A stretch of DNA of 64,000 bases. Source: CAWGUU01 sp963825765. Its GTDB lineage: Bacteria; Actinomycetota; Acidimicrobiia; Acidimicrobiales; AC-14. Of this stretch, positions 1 through 8,439 are shown in pieces (position 1 is the stretch's first letter; every line of letters begins with the position of its first letter). The notes under the pieces are model-generated. The model saw only the letters and a list, made by a program, of their open reading frames with translations, did not search any database and was not told the origin of the DNA. A program made the translations under genes and the position numbers. The DNA lies in contig CAWGUU010000004.1 in the NCBI GenBank assembly GCA_963825765.1, positions 296,100 to 360,099 of the forward strand, given 5' to 3'.

Positions 1-235
1 CCAGCGCCTCCGACACGAGGTACACGGCGCGCTCGCGCCGGAAGAGGCCCGACGGGTAGTCCCACAGCGGTCGCTCACCGCGCGCCGGCTTGTAGACGGC
101 CATGTCGGAGCGCCCGTCGAGCGCCAGCTCCACGAGGAAGGTGCCGTTCGAGCTCCACGGCAGGCGACCCTTGACGTCGATCCGGCCGGCCCGGAGGACT
201 GCTAACTGCTCCGATGACCGTTCAGGCGCGGGCAC
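1..235 (-). CDS. SCO1664-family protein (partial, runs off the left edge)
   Basis: N-terminal about 78 residues of a protein whose remainder lies outside the window. The visible part (IDVKGRLPWSSNGTFLVEL, then DMAVYKPARGERPLWDYPSG, then LFRRERAVYLVSEAL) matches the start of the SCO1664 family, a phosphatidylinositol-kinase-like fold of unknown function. No ATG is in frame. The best start is a GTG at 235, which makes the gene overlap the end of the DUF3090 gene by 34 bases. It is the third gene of a minus-strand run of histidine phosphatase, DUF3090 and SCO1664. In Actinomycetota this order usually precedes the mycothiol ligase gene, so mshC may lie just outside the window. Family assignment is from recognition of the pattern; the biochemical role is unknown. 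Confidence 0.75.
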   Translation of the reverse strand, partial: MPAPERSSEQLAVLRAGRIDVKGRLPWSSNGTFLVELALDGRSDMAVYKPARGERPLWDYPSGLFRRERAVYLVSEAL

Positions 236-693
236 ACGTGCCCTTCGGGGTCGAGGGGTAGTCCGCACAGCTGGCAGGGCGGCCGGCCGGCGGCGACGAG
301 GGCGGCGCCGTGGACGGCGAGGGCCGCCACCTGGGCCCGGGTGACCAGCATTCGGGTGGAGGCGCCCTCGTCACCCTCCTCGACCAGCTCCTCGGCCAGC
401 AGCAGGATCCTGTCGCGCCCCTCGTCGTAGGTGACGCCGAGCGATCCGACCACCCACTCCGCCAACACGGGCTCGACCAGGTCCATCTCGGTGGGGAGGT
501 CGGTGGGCGTGGGGAGGTCCGACAGCATGGCGCTCAGGTAGGCCACCAGCGCCGCCACCTGCGTCTTCTCCAGGCGCAGGGTGACCACCTGGGCCGACGT
601 GGCGGCCTGCAGGTAGAAGATGCGTTTCCCCGGCGGGCCCTCGGTGCCGACGGTCAGGCGCTCGACGTCCGACAGCTCGAACGACGAGCTCAC
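202..693 (-). CDS. DUF3090 family protein
   Basis: 163-residue protein, a usual length for DUF3090. The N-terminus has the family hallmark of a beta strand after a short Ser-rich start (SSSFEL, then GPPGKRIFYLQA). The C-terminus carries a small Cys-rich knuckle, CQLCGLPLDPEGHVC, followed by PRLNGH, which looks like a zinc ribbon. The start is a GTG at 693 that overlaps the stop of the upstream phosphatase gene in a GTGA arrangement, indicating translational coupling. It sits between a phosphomutase-like gene and an SCO1664 gene, the conserved actinobacterial trio found near mycothiol genes. The function is not established. The role in thiol or cofactor metabolism is only suggested by neighbourhood. 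Confidence 0.85.
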   Translation of the reverse strand: MSSSFELSDVERLTVGTEGPPGKRIFYLQAATSAQVVTLRLEKTQVAALVAYLSAMLSDLPTPTDLPTEMDLVEPVLAEWVVGSLGVTYDEGRDRILLLAEELVEEGDEGASTRMLVTRAQVAALAVHGAALVAAGRPPCQLCGLPLDPEGHVCPRLNGHRSS

Positions 694-1331
694 GACGGCT
701 TCACCGCGGTGAGGTCGCCCACCGAGTTCACGGTGAGCACTGTGGGGCCCGAGTCGCCGTAGGCGATGGCCGTCACCGAGCAGGGCGAGATGACGATCCG
801 CTGGAACAGGTCGAGGTGGGTGCCAAGGGCGTGGGCGACGCAGGCCTTGATGGGGTCGGCGTGGGACACCGCCACGATGGTCTGGCCGGCGTGGGCCGTC
901 CGCAGCCGCTCGACCGCCGAGACGATCCGCTGCTGCATCTCCGGGAACGACTCGCCGCCGGGAAAACGGAAGCCGCTCGGATAGTTGTGCACCGCCTTCC
1001 ACTCGGGCGTGCGGCTCACCACCTTCAGCTCCAGCCCTGTCCAGTCGCCGATGTCGGCCTCGATCAGACCTTTGTCGACGACGACGTCGAGGCCTCGGGC
1101 CTTGGCGATGGGCTTGGCCGTCTCCCTCGTCCGCTCGAGCGGGGACGCGTAGACCGCGTCGACCCTGGGTAGCGCCGCCAGGCGACCGGCAACCCCCTCG
1201 GCCTGGGCCCTGCCGGCGTCGGACAGGTGCAGGCCCCGGGCCCGCCCGGGGAGCAGCTTGCCCGTCGTCGGTGTCTCGCCGTGGCGAACGAGCAGCACAA
1301 GCGTGCCGCGCGGTGGCGTTCGACGGGGCAT
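690..1331 (-). CDS. MSMEG_4193-type histidine phosphatase / phosphomutase
   Basis: 213 residues of the histidine phosphatase superfamily. The phospho-accepting RHGE is at residues 16-19 and the second catalytic histidine lies in SHAD at 156-159. The core also shows YASPLERTRET. These are the residues needed for phosphohydrolase or mutase chemistry, so the enzyme should be active. The substrate is unknown. First gene of the coupled trio with DUF3090 (4-base overlap) and SCO1664. It starts 23 bases from the divergent uracil-DNA glycosylase gene, so the two promoters must overlap the opposite coding ends. Cytosolic, no signal peptide. Confidence 0.88.
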   Translation of the reverse strand: MPRRTPPRGTLVLLVRHGETPTTGKLLPGRARGLHLSDAGRAQAEGVAGRLAALPRVDAVYASPLERTRETAKPIAKARGLDVVVDKGLIEADIGDWTGLELKVVSRTPEWKAVHNYPSGFRFPGGESFPEMQQRIVSAVERLRTAHAGQTIVAVSHADPIKACVAHALGTHLDLFQRIVISPCSVTAIAYGDSGPTVLTVNSVGDLTAVKPS

Positions 1332-1354
1332 GGGCCCACCGTACAGTCCCCCAA

Positions 1355-2032
1355 ATGGATGGTCTGGAGCAGGTGGAGGCCGAGGTCGTGGCGTGCCGGG
1401 CCTGCCCGAGGCTGGTGATGTGGCGGGAGCTGGTGGCGGTCGAGAAGCGTGCGTCGTTCCGGAGCGAGACCTACTGGGGCCGGCCGGTGCCCGGCTTCGG
1501 GGACCCGGCGGCCCGCCTGCTCGTGGTCGGGCTGGCGCCGGCGGCCCACGGCGGCAACCGTACCGGCAGGGTCTTCACCGGGGACCGCTCCGGGGACTGG
1601 GTGTTCCGGGCCATGTGGAAGGCGGGGTTCGCCAACCAGCCGACCAGCGTCCACGCCGAGGACGGGCTGCGCCTCGTCGACGCCTACGTCGCCGCCATCG
1701 TGCGCTGCGCCCCCCCCGCCAACAAGCCGACCCCGGACGAGCGGGACACCTGTCTGCCATACCTCGAGCGTGAAGTCGCCCTGCTGGCGGAGCTGCGGGT
1801 GGTCGTGGCCCTCGGCCAGTTCGCCCTCGACGGGCTCAGCCGCATGTTCGGCCTTCGACCCCGGCCGCGGTTCGGCCACGGCGTCGAGCACGAGCTGCCC
1901 AACGGGCTGACGCTCCTGTGCTCCTACCACCCCAGCCAGCAGAACACCTTCACCGGCAAGCTGACCGAGCCCGCCTTCGACTCGATCTTCACCCGGGCCC
2001 GGGAGATCGTCGGGCCGGCGCCCGTCAACTGA
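1355..2032 (+). CDS. Uracil-DNA glycosylase, type 5 (UdgB-like, 4Fe-4S)
   Basis: 225 residues. Motif A is GLAPAAHGGNRTGR (59-72), the form typical of type-5 (UdgB) enzymes where the usual activating acidic residue is missing. HPSQQN near the C-terminus is the second uracil-DNA glycosylase motif. Cysteines at 14 and 17 (CRAC) plus one in VRCAPPANKP and one in TCLPY give four iron-sulfur ligands. UdgB enzymes remove uracil and other deaminated bases such as hypoxanthine from DNA. The start chosen is the ATG at 1355, directly before DGLEQVEAEVVACRAC; an upstream extension overlapping the divergent phosphatase gene is not conserved-looking. It is the first of four DNA glycosylase genes in 10 kb. 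Confidence 0.88.
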   Translation: MDGLEQVEAEVVACRACPRLVMWRELVAVEKRASFRSETYWGRPVPGFGDPAARLLVVGLAPAAHGGNRTGRVFTGDRSGDWVFRAMWKAGFANQPTSVHAEDGLRLVDAYVAAIVRCAPPANKPTPDERDTCLPYLEREVALLAELRVVVALGQFALDGLSRMFGLRPRPRFGHGVEHELPNGLTLLCSYHPSQQNTFTGKLTEPAFDSIFTRAREIVGPAPVN

Positions 2033-2042
2033 TCAGGGCCCA

Positions 2043-2822
2043 TCACTTGACGAGGGCGGCGATCTCCACGGTGGCGTAGCCGACGGCCAGCAGTCCGAGG
2101 AAGGCGGCCACTGCGATCCGTAGCCGTGCGTCGCCGGCCCGGATGGCGACGGCGGCGCCCAGCCGTGCGCCAGGCACGACGCCCACGGCCAGCAGCAGGG
2201 CCAGCCGCCAGTCGATGTCCCCGAGAAGGGCGTGGGTGACGGTGCTGGGGATGGCCAGGATGCCGACGCACGCAAGCGACGTGGCGACCGTAGCGGTGAG
2301 CGGCATGCCCAGAAGCTGGCTGAAGGCGGGGACGAGGATGGTGCCGCCGCCCACGCCCAGCAGCCCCGACAGCGACCCCGCGCCGATGCCGACGAGGGCG
2401 AGGATCCACGAGGGGTGCTTCGTCCTGGGCGTGCCGGGTGGGGGAGTGGCGCGGGGCCTCAGGAGCTGGACCGCGGTCAGCCCCACGAAGCCGGCGGTGA
2501 CGATCATGAGCACGTGGCCCTCGCCGGGGACGACATGGGACGCCAACGACCCCAGCACGGCGGCGACCACGCCGCTCGGTGCCACGACGGCGACCACCCG
2601 CCAGTCGACAAGTCCCTCCCTGGCGTACCGGGTCGTCCCGGCGATCGACCCCGGCAGCATCGCCGGCAGGGTCGTGCCGACGGCGACGATCGCGGAGGCG
2701 CCGAGCAGGCGGACACCCGGCGTCGAGATCACCGCCCCGCCCACGCCGACTGCGCCGGACAGGAATCCGGTGGCCAGGCCGAGGGCGAGGGTCAGCAGGT
2801 CGCGGAGCGGTCCGGCGTCCAT
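2043..2822 (-). CDS. TauE/SafE (TSUP) family sulfite/anion exporter-like permease
   Basis: 259-residue polytopic membrane protein with about eight hydrophobic segments. It shows the two half-repeats of the TSUP family: GLATGFLSGAVGVGG near the N-terminus and GAGSLSGLLGVGGGTILVP in the second half. Family members move sulfite, sulfoacetate or other organosulfur anions; the substrate here is unknown. Two in-frame ATGs exist, at 2861 and 2822. The second is preferred because the protein then begins about eight residues before the first membrane segment. Same strand as, and directly downstream of, the FrhB-like gene (gap 48 bases), so they may be co-transcribed. Converges on the UDG gene with only 10 bases between the stops. 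Confidence 0.82.
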   Translation of the reverse strand: MDAGPLRDLLTLALGLATGFLSGAVGVGGAVISTPGVRLLGASAIVAVGTTLPAMLPGSIAGTTRYAREGLVDWRVVAVVAPSGVVAAVLGSLASHVVPGEGHVLMIVTAGFVGLTAVQLLRPRATPPPGTPRTKHPSWILALVGIGAGSLSGLLGVGGGTILVPAFSQLLGMPLTATVATSLACVGILAIPSTVTHALLGDIDWRLALLLAVGVVPGARLGAAVAIRAGDARLRIAVAAFLGLLAVGYATVEIAALVK

Positions 2823-2870
2823 TGGTTGACGATCCGTCCGGTCTCGTGCAACCGGGGCCATGTAGTCGCG

Positions 2871-4073
2871 CTATGCGCGACTCGGTGGCCCCGGTTCGGC
2901 GGCCGAGGCGGCCGGGGCCGGGGCCGAGGCAGGCGCCCTCTTCTTCGGCACCGGGTCGGGTGGCCGGAGCCTCGGCGCGTCCACGGCAGTCTCGGGCCAC
3001 CGCTTGCGCTGGCGGTGGGAGAGCTTGCGGAGCAGCTCGATGGCGCCGGGGTCGTCGTCGCCGGGACGACCCTCGATGACGCCCTCCTCCAGCATCCTCA
3101 CGATGATGTCCCGGCCGACGTCGGTGCGGACGATCGTGAGGGTCCAGTCCCCGAACGCCCCGATGCCGCCGGTGGAGATGTCGGCGTGCTCGGCGGCGAA
3201 GTCGGGGCAGAGCTTGCAGCCCTCGCGGGTCCAGGCGTGGCACTCCTTGAGCGGGACCTCGTGGTAGCTGCCGTCGCGCATCCAGATCTGCAGAGCGCCC
3301 TTGATGTTCATCTTGACCATCTGCTCACGGGGCAGGTCGTACTTGGCGAGGAGCAGCTCGTCGAAGATGGCGTCGTCGAACGTCTTCGAGCACAGCAGCC
3401 CGATGTTGAGCACGAACCGGCGGGCCGGCTTGCCCGCCTTGCGGACAGTCATCACCGGCGGCACCGACGACTGGCAGCTCATGCCCACCAGGGCCAGCTT
3501 CTCGGCCCCGCCCTCCACCGCCTCGGCGTAGGCCATGGTGTTGGCCGAGTACGTGTAGCGGCTGCCGGCTGCGGCCAGGACCTCCTCCGGGGTGCGGGCC
3601 ACGCCGGGCACCGCCTTCCAGCTCGTGCCGTCGCCCTCCAGGTAGGACACCAGGGCGGCGTCGATGATGCCCTTCTCCATGGCCCAGATGAGGATGGCCG
3701 ACACGAGCCCGCCGTCCTGGCCGATCTCGGCGACCTTGGGGTCGGCGGCCCGGGCCAGGATGATGTCCTTGGAGATCCCGCTGACCTCCTCCTTGGCCCG
3801 CGCCCTTCCGAACAGGGCGTTGTCGATCTCCGGCTCCCAGTCGCGGAAGCGCGGGCAGGCCCGGGTACAGGACGTGCAGCCGCGGTCGCCGTGGCCGCAC
3901 CCACCCGGGCCGCCCTCCTCCTCGAGGTGGAACGGCCGGTAGACGCCCTTGCCGTCGTCGTAGCCCAGGACGTCGTGGGGACAGGCCACGACGCAGCCGG
4001 CGCACCCGGTGCACAGCCCGGACGTGACCACCTCGGAGTAGAGGTGAGACCAATGGAGGATCTCGCGCGCCAC
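2871..4073 (-). CDS. Coenzyme F420 hydrogenase/dehydrogenase beta subunit (FrhB-like) iron-sulfur flavoprotein
   Basis: 400 residues. The N-terminus has a ferredoxin cluster, CTGCAGCVVACPHD (Cys 21, 24, 27, 31), and a second cysteine group, CGHGDRGCTSCTRACPR (Cys 59-73), enough for two 4Fe-4S centres. The middle matches the FrhB N and C domains (GQDGGLVSAILIWAMEKG; GMSCQSSVPP; LGL..CSKTFDDAIFDELL; CKLCPDFAAEHADISTGGIG). FrhB proteins pass electrons between F420 (via FAD) and iron-sulfur partners. No hydrogenase genes are nearby, so a hydrogenase role is unlikely; a stand-alone F420-dependent reductase is the best guess. The C-terminal 30 residues are an Ala/Pro-rich tail. Fits with the F420-type oxidoreductase gene at 16969. 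Confidence 0.85.
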   Translation of the reverse strand: MAREILHWSHLYSEVVTSGLCTGCAGCVVACPHDVLGYDDGKGVYRPFHLEEEGGPGGCGHGDRGCTSCTRACPRFRDWEPEIDNALFGRARAKEEVSGISKDIILARAADPKVAEIGQDGGLVSAILIWAMEKGIIDAALVSYLEGDGTSWKAVPGVARTPEEVLAAAGSRYTYSANTMAYAEAVEGGAEKLALVGMSCQSSVPPVMTVRKAGKPARRFVLNIGLLCSKTFDDAIFDELLLAKYDLPREQMVKMNIKGALQIWMRDGSYHEVPLKECHAWTREGCKLCPDFAAEHADISTGGIGAFGDWTLTIVRTDVGRDIIVRMLEEGVIEGRPGDDDPGAIELLRKLSHRQRKRWPETAVDAPRLRPPDPVPKKRAPASAPAPAASAAEPGPPSRA

Positions 4074-4114
4074 CCGGCCATGCTACGGGCACGTCGGGCC
4101 GCGCCAATACGCTC

Positions 4115-4758
4115 CTATCCCAGGCGCTCTTCGCCGCCGGGGTAGCAAAACGACGACCGGGGGGCATGGAAGCCCCACGTGACCTGGAGCGGGTCGGCCG
4201 GCCGCAGCGCGTAGACGTCGTGATCGGGCGTGAGGAACTCCAGGGACAGGACCTCGAAGGGGTCCACGACCTCGGCGACGAACGGGTAGAGCCCGCTGAC
4301 CAGGTCCCCGTCGACCTCGGTCAGGTAGCGCAGCTGGCCCCGAGCGACCTCGCCGCTGGGCGGCCCGACCCGCACCGTGGAGCGGATGATCTCGACTCCG
4401 TCGACCGCGGTCGTGGCGACCAGCCGGTCTCCGTCGTGCTCCAGCGTGGTCGTGCCCGGGGACGCCGGGACGCCCCGCTCGCCGGCATAGGCCCGCATCT
4501 CGGCGCTGGAGTTGAAGTAGTGCGTCCACCAGCGGCCCGACACCGCGCCGTCCGGCGTGTCGTGGCCGACGAGGTCGGGGCCGAGCCCGACGTCTGACGC
4601 TCCGAGTCGACGACGTACTGGTTCATGAAGACCTGCCGGTTCTCCACCGGCGAGAGATGCGGCGGCATGAGCTTGGCCACGGCGTCGGGGTCGGCCGGGA
4701 TCCACGTGAAATAGAGCATCCGGCTGTTCAGCACCATCTGCGGGGCATGGAGTGTCAT
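4115..4758 (-). pseudogene. Acetoacetate decarboxylase-like protein, split by a frameshift
   Basis: Two reading frames join into one plausible protein of about 214 residues. The first part, from the ATG at 4758, reads MTLHAPQMVLNSRMLYFTWI and continues to NQYVVDSE; the second begins ASDVGLGPDLVG and runs to FCYPGGEERLG. The frame changes near 4603, where one base appears to be missing. The second half has the strand-rich pattern of the acetoacetate decarboxylase superfamily (GRWWTHYFNSSAEMRAYAGE; LRYLTEVDGDLVSGLYPF). The family includes decarboxylases and cyclases; no catalytic lysine could be assigned with confidence. Either a true pseudogene or a sequencing error; both halves keep normal codon use, which favours a recent event or an error. 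Confidence 0.65.
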
Positions 4759-4897
4759 GAGGTCGTCCTCTCACGGTTGGATCGGGCTCGCCGACGTTCC
4801 GCTGGGAATGTGTAGAAACGACGCTTACCCTCGTTTGAGCCGCCCGCCACGAAAACCTGGTGTGTCGGCCGGTCGAAGCGGAACGAGAGGGGCGGTC

Positions 4898-6067
4898 ATG
4901 AAGCTCGTCTGGAGGATTGCAGTGGTGATCGCGCTGGCGCTGACGGTGGCGCCAGCGGCCTCGGCAGCAGCTCCGGCGCAGCAGGTTGCGGGCGCCGGAG
5001 CGCCCGTCCTGCATGCCAGCGTGTTCACCCCGCCGTCGCCGGTGCTGGGAACGGACAATCGACGCCACCTCGTCTACGAGGTGCTCCTGGAGAACCCGAC
5101 GGCGTCGCCCGTCCGCATCGACGTCGTGCAGGTGTTCGACGCGGGTCGACGGACCGCGGTGGCCAACTACGCCGCTCCTACGCTCGAGGCCGTCATGTTC
5201 GTGGGCGGCGAGACCGGGATCGTCCCGGGCAGGACGCTCGCGCCGGGGGCGGGAGGCATCCTGCTGCTCGACGTGGCCCAACGTCCCGAGGATCCGCTGC
5301 CCAACCGGCTGGAGCACAGATTCGTGCTCTTCCGGGGGCCACTGCCGGCGGTCGTCACCGACGCCCCGACCCAGGTCAACCCGCAGCCCGCCGTGATCGT
5401 GCGGCCCCCGCTGCACGGCCCGAACCTGGGCGTCCTCGGCTGCTGCGGCGTGCCGTTCGCGCACCGCCTGGCGCTCCTGCCCGTCGACGGCGAGCTGTTC
5501 CTCGCGCAGCGGTTCGCCATCGACTTCATCGGCCTCGACGCCGGCACCAACTCCTTCGCGGGCGATCCGGCGAGCAATGCCAGCTACTTCATCTACGGCG
5601 ACGAAGTTGTCGCCGTGGCCGCCGGCACGATCACAGCCACCCGTGACGGCATGGCGGAGAACATCCCTCCCAGCTCTCCGCCGGACATCGGTCTCGACAC
5701 CGCGGCAGGCAACTTCGTCAACCAGGACCTGGGCGGCGGGCGTTTCGCGCTCTACGCCCATTTCCAGCCGGGGAGCCTCAGGGTCAAGCCCGGCGACCGT
5801 GTGCAGCCGGGCCAGGTGCTCGGGCTGGTGGGCAACTCCGGCAACTCGAGTGAGCCGCACCTCCACTTCCACGTGATGGACGGCCAAGGTGGCCCCTCGA
5901 ACCTGGGCGCCGAGGGTGTCCCCTACGTGTTCGACAGGTTCCGGCTCGACGCGCGTGTCCTCGGGCTCGACGGCACGCTCCCCGCTCTCCTGCGGGCACC
6001 GGCCCGTCCCCCTTCCGAGCGCACCAGGCAGTACCCGCTCACCGGCGACGTCGTCGCCTTCCCGTAG
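4898..6067 (+). CDS. Secreted M23-family (LytM-like) metallopeptidase
   Basis: 389 residues with a Sec signal peptide (MKLVWRIAVVIALALTVAPA, cleavage near ASAAA-AP at about 24). The C-terminal half is a LytM/M23 domain: QRFAIDF (204-210), YAHFQPGSLRVKPGDRVQPG (286-305) and the zinc-binding HLHFHV (321-326). In canonical M23 the first motif is HxxxD; here the histidine position is arginine (RFAID), a form seen in a subset of M23-like proteins, so catalysis is uncertain. These proteins cleave or bind peptidoglycan cross-bridges outside the membrane. The ATG at 4898 was chosen for its good upstream GAGAGGGG and for starting exactly at the signal peptide. Converges on dtd with 4 bases between stops. 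Confidence 0.85.
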   Translation: MKLVWRIAVVIALALTVAPAASAAAPAQQVAGAGAPVLHASVFTPPSPVLGTDNRRHLVYEVLLENPTASPVRIDVVQVFDAGRRTAVANYAAPTLEAVMFVGGETGIVPGRTLAPGAGGILLLDVAQRPEDPLPNRLEHRFVLFRGPLPAVVTDAPTQVNPQPAVIVRPPLHGPNLGVLGCCGVPFAHRLALLPVDGELFLAQRFAIDFIGLDAGTNSFAGDPASNASYFIYGDEVVAVAAGTITATRDGMAENIPPSSPPDIGLDTAAGNFVNQDLGGGRFALYAHFQPGSLRVKPGDRVQPGQVLGLVGNSGNSSEPHLHFHVMDGQGGPSNLGAEGVPYVFDRFRLDARVLGLDGTLPALLRAPARPPSERTRQYPLTGDVVAFP

Positions 6068-6071
6068 CTGG

Positions 6072-6509
6072 TCACACCTCGACGAGGACCGTGACGGGAC
6101 CGTCGTTGACGATCTCCACGACCATGTGGGCGCCGAACCGGCCGGTGGCCACCGTCGCCCCCAGGCGCGAGAGCTCGGCGACGACCTCCTCGACGAGCGG
6201 CTCGGCCTCCGCCGCCGGGGCGGCTCCCGACCACGACGGCCGCCGTCCCCGGCTGGTGTCGCCGAGGAGGGTGAACTGGCTGATGACCAGGATCTTCCCG
6301 TCCACGCCCCCGACCGAGAGGTTCATCACGCCGGCGTCGTCGCCGAACAGTCGGAGCCCGTAGAGCCGCTTGGCCATGGTCAGGACCGTCGCCGACGAGT
6401 CGCCCGTGGCGACGCCCAGCAGCACGCACAGTCCCATACCGATCTCACCCACCACCTCGCCGTCGACGAGCACACGGGCCTGGGTGACGCGCTGGACGAC
6501 CGCTCGCAC
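6072..6509 (-). CDS. dtd: D-aminoacyl-tRNA deacylase
   Basis: 145 residues, the standard size for bacterial DTD. MRAVVQRVTQARV at the start, SQFTLLGD in the middle and NDGPVTVLVEV at the C-terminus are the family signatures; the SQFT and GPVT motifs of the two chains of the dimer form the active site. The enzyme hydrolyses D-amino acids wrongly attached to tRNA (and Gly-tRNA-Ala), a proofreading step in the cytosol. It starts with ATG at 6509 and lies on the minus strand downstream of the AlkZ-like gene (43-base gap), so it may be the second gene of that transcript. Confidence 0.95.
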   Translation of the reverse strand: MRAVVQRVTQARVLVDGEVVGEIGMGLCVLLGVATGDSSATVLTMAKRLYGLRLFGDDAGVMNLSVGGVDGKILVISQFTLLGDTSRGRRPSWSGAAPAAEAEPLVEEVVAELSRLGATVATGRFGAHMVVEIVNDGPVTVLVEV

Positions 6510-6552
6510 CCGGCCAGTTGATCAGGCGGCGCCAGAGAGAGTGTCGCTGTCC

Positions 6553-7617
6553 TCAGGCGCGTAGGACGGGCGCGCCGTCGAGGAAGCGGGCGACGTCCTC
6601 CAGCTCCCGTTCGACGCCGGCTTGCTCATCGGCAGTGAACCGGCGGAATCGAACGACTGTGCCCGCCTGAGGTGACCACGTGCCGACGACCTCGCCGTCG
6701 GAGAGGACGGTCGGCCGGATGAGGCCGCCGCCGGCGTTGACGTCGGTGGCCCGGTCCGGTGGGACGAGCAGGCTGCGGTCGGCGTAGCCCAGGACGAGGG
6801 TGTCGAAACCGCCGAGCAGCCGCAGCGGGACGGCCCGCCCGGCGTCCTGAGCCGCCCGTTCGGCGTGTTCCTGCAGGACCCAGCCCCCGTGCACCTCGGC
6901 CACCTCCGGCGCGACGGCCGCCCACGCCTCCCGGACGGCGGGAGCCCCCAGCCCCGACCAGCGACCGAAGTCGGCCGGCGTCCCCGGTCCGAAGGCGGCG
7001 AGGTACCGGCGGACCAGCTCGGCCGCCGCTTCCTCGGGCGGGATCGGCTCCGCCTGAGGCAGCCAGTCGTCCAGCAGCGCGTAGCGCTCCTTGCCGTCGG
7101 GTGTCGGTCCCACGCACAGGACGCCCTCGAGCGCAGCCCGGTGGATCACGTGGATCGGCGCCTGGCCGCTCGGGTCGACGCCGTGGGGGGCGAGCCGCTC
7201 CTTCACCTGGGCACGGGTCAGGGGGCCGTCGTCGGCCAGCGCGTCCCGCAGGGCGCGGACCGCCCTGTCGCCGACCGCCCCGGCGATACCCAGCTGCTCC
7301 GCCCGGCGGCCCGGCCGGTTGAAGACCGGGCCGAGCAGGCCCAGCAGCCACCTGACGTCCTCCGCCGCGTGCCAGTGGCGGGTGCCCCGCAGGCTCCACG
7401 TCGAGACCACGTCTCGGGTGTCGGTCAGGGCGGCGACGACGTCGGCCATGACCAGGCCGCGGCTGCGGGCCCGTATCGACAGCGCCGCCGCCGTCGGATC
7501 CTGGGACTGGATGCCGACCGTGGCGGCCACCACCTCGCCGACAGTCGAACCCCGCCGGTCGCCGAGGAGCTGGGCGCCGGCCCTCGCCCGCCGCACTCCT
7601 TTGTCGCTCAGCCGCAT
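6553..7617 (-). CDS. AlkZ-like winged-helix DNA glycosylase (HTH_42 family)
   Basis: 354 residues of the HTH_42 (PF06224) superfamily, tandem winged helices. Near the N-terminus GIQSQDP gives a QSQ (37-39), which corresponds to the catalytic QxQ motif of AlkZ-type glycosylases that unhook interstrand crosslinks or excise bulky alkylated bases. STWSLRGTRHWHAAED and GFDTLVLGYADRSLL are other family landmarks. The start at ATG 7617 has a good GGGAGG six bases upstream. The first base lies only 15 bases from the start codon of the divergent Fpg/Nei gene. Exact lesion specificity cannot be read from sequence; many members of this family are unstudied. Confidence 0.82.
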   Translation of the reverse strand: MRLSDKGVRRARAGAQLLGDRRGSTVGEVVAATVGIQSQDPTAAALSIRARSRGLVMADVVAALTDTRDVVSTWSLRGTRHWHAAEDVRWLLGLLGPVFNRPGRRAEQLGIAGAVGDRAVRALRDALADDGPLTRAQVKERLAPHGVDPSGQAPIHVIHRAALEGVLCVGPTPDGKERYALLDDWLPQAEPIPPEEAAAELVRRYLAAFGPGTPADFGRWSGLGAPAVREAWAAVAPEVAEVHGGWVLQEHAERAAQDAGRAVPLRLLGGFDTLVLGYADRSLLVPPDRATDVNAGGGLIRPTVLSDGEVVGTWSPQAGTVVRFRRFTADEQAGVERELEDVARFLDGAPVLRA

Positions 7618-7632
7618 GGGTACCCTCCCATC

Positions 7633-8418
7633 GTGCCTGAACTGGTCGAGGTGGAGCTGTACCGGCGCCTCGCCGACCGGGTGGTGGGGCGGCGGGTGGC
7701 AGAGGTCTACGCGCCGGACGCCTGGTACCTCAAGCGAGGCCTGGACCAGGAGACGGCGGTCGAGGTGCTGACCGGCGCCCTCTTCACCGGCACCCGCCGG
7801 GTCGGCAAGCTGCTGCTGCTCGACACCGACGGCGACGTCCCGGTCGTCGGGTTGCGGTTCGGGATGAGCGGCCGGCTGGTCGTCGACGGCACTGTCGGCG
7901 TCGAGGGACTCGTCTACTCCAGCCCGCTCCACCTGGCGAAGTGGGACCGCTTCGCCCTGCGCTTCGACGACGGCGGCGACCTGCGTATGCAGGATCCCCG
8001 CCGACTCGGCGGCGTCGAGCTCGACCCGCCCGAGGCCCGCCTCGGCCCCGACGCCGGCACCATCACGCCCGCCAGGCTGGCCGCCGCCCTCCACGGCAGC
8101 ACCGCGCCGCTCAAGGCCCGCCTGCTCGACCAGTCCCGGATCGCCGGCGTGGGCAACCTGGCCGCCGACGAGCTGCTGTGGCGCGCCGGCCTCGACCCGG
8201 CCCGTCCCGCCGGCTCCCTCAGCGCCGCCGAGCTGCGGCGGCTCCACCGGCACTTCCGGGCCACCTTCGACGACCTGATGGAGCGCGGCGGGTCGCACGC
8301 CGGCGACCTCATGCCCGAACGCAAGCCCGGCGGCGTCTGCCCGAAGGACGGCACCCCCCTCGTCCGCCGCACGGTCGGGGGCAGGACCACCTTCTCGTGC
8401 CCGCGACATCAACGGTAG
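7633..8418 (+). CDS. Fpg/Nei-family DNA glycosylase / AP lyase
   Basis: 261 residues. After the GTG start the protein reads PELVEVELYRR; Pro2 is the Schiff-base nucleophile and Glu3 the acid of Fpg/Nei enzymes, which excise oxidised bases and cut the AP site. LLDQSRIAGVGNLAADELLWRAG is the conserved helix-two-turn-helix. The C-terminal zinc finger is unusual: CPKD, then 15 residues, then CPRH, i.e. Cys-Asp-Cys-His instead of four cysteines. The start is fixed by Pro2. No Shine-Dalgarno precedes it, so translation is probably leaderless or from a very short leader. Divergent from the AlkZ-like gene and followed by an aldehyde dehydrogenase and an AlkA-like gene on the same strand. Confidence 0.88.
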   Translation: MPELVEVELYRRLADRVVGRRVAEVYAPDAWYLKRGLDQETAVEVLTGALFTGTRRVGKLLLLDTDGDVPVVGLRFGMSGRLVVDGTVGVEGLVYSSPLHLAKWDRFALRFDDGGDLRMQDPRRLGGVELDPPEARLGPDAGTITPARLAAALHGSTAPLKARLLDQSRIAGVGNLAADELLWRAGLDPARPAGSLSAAELRRLHRHFRATFDDLMERGGSHAGDLMPERKPGGVCPKDGTPLVRRTVGGRTTFSCPRHQR

Positions 8419-8439
8419 GAGGGGCTTACCATCGGTCCC

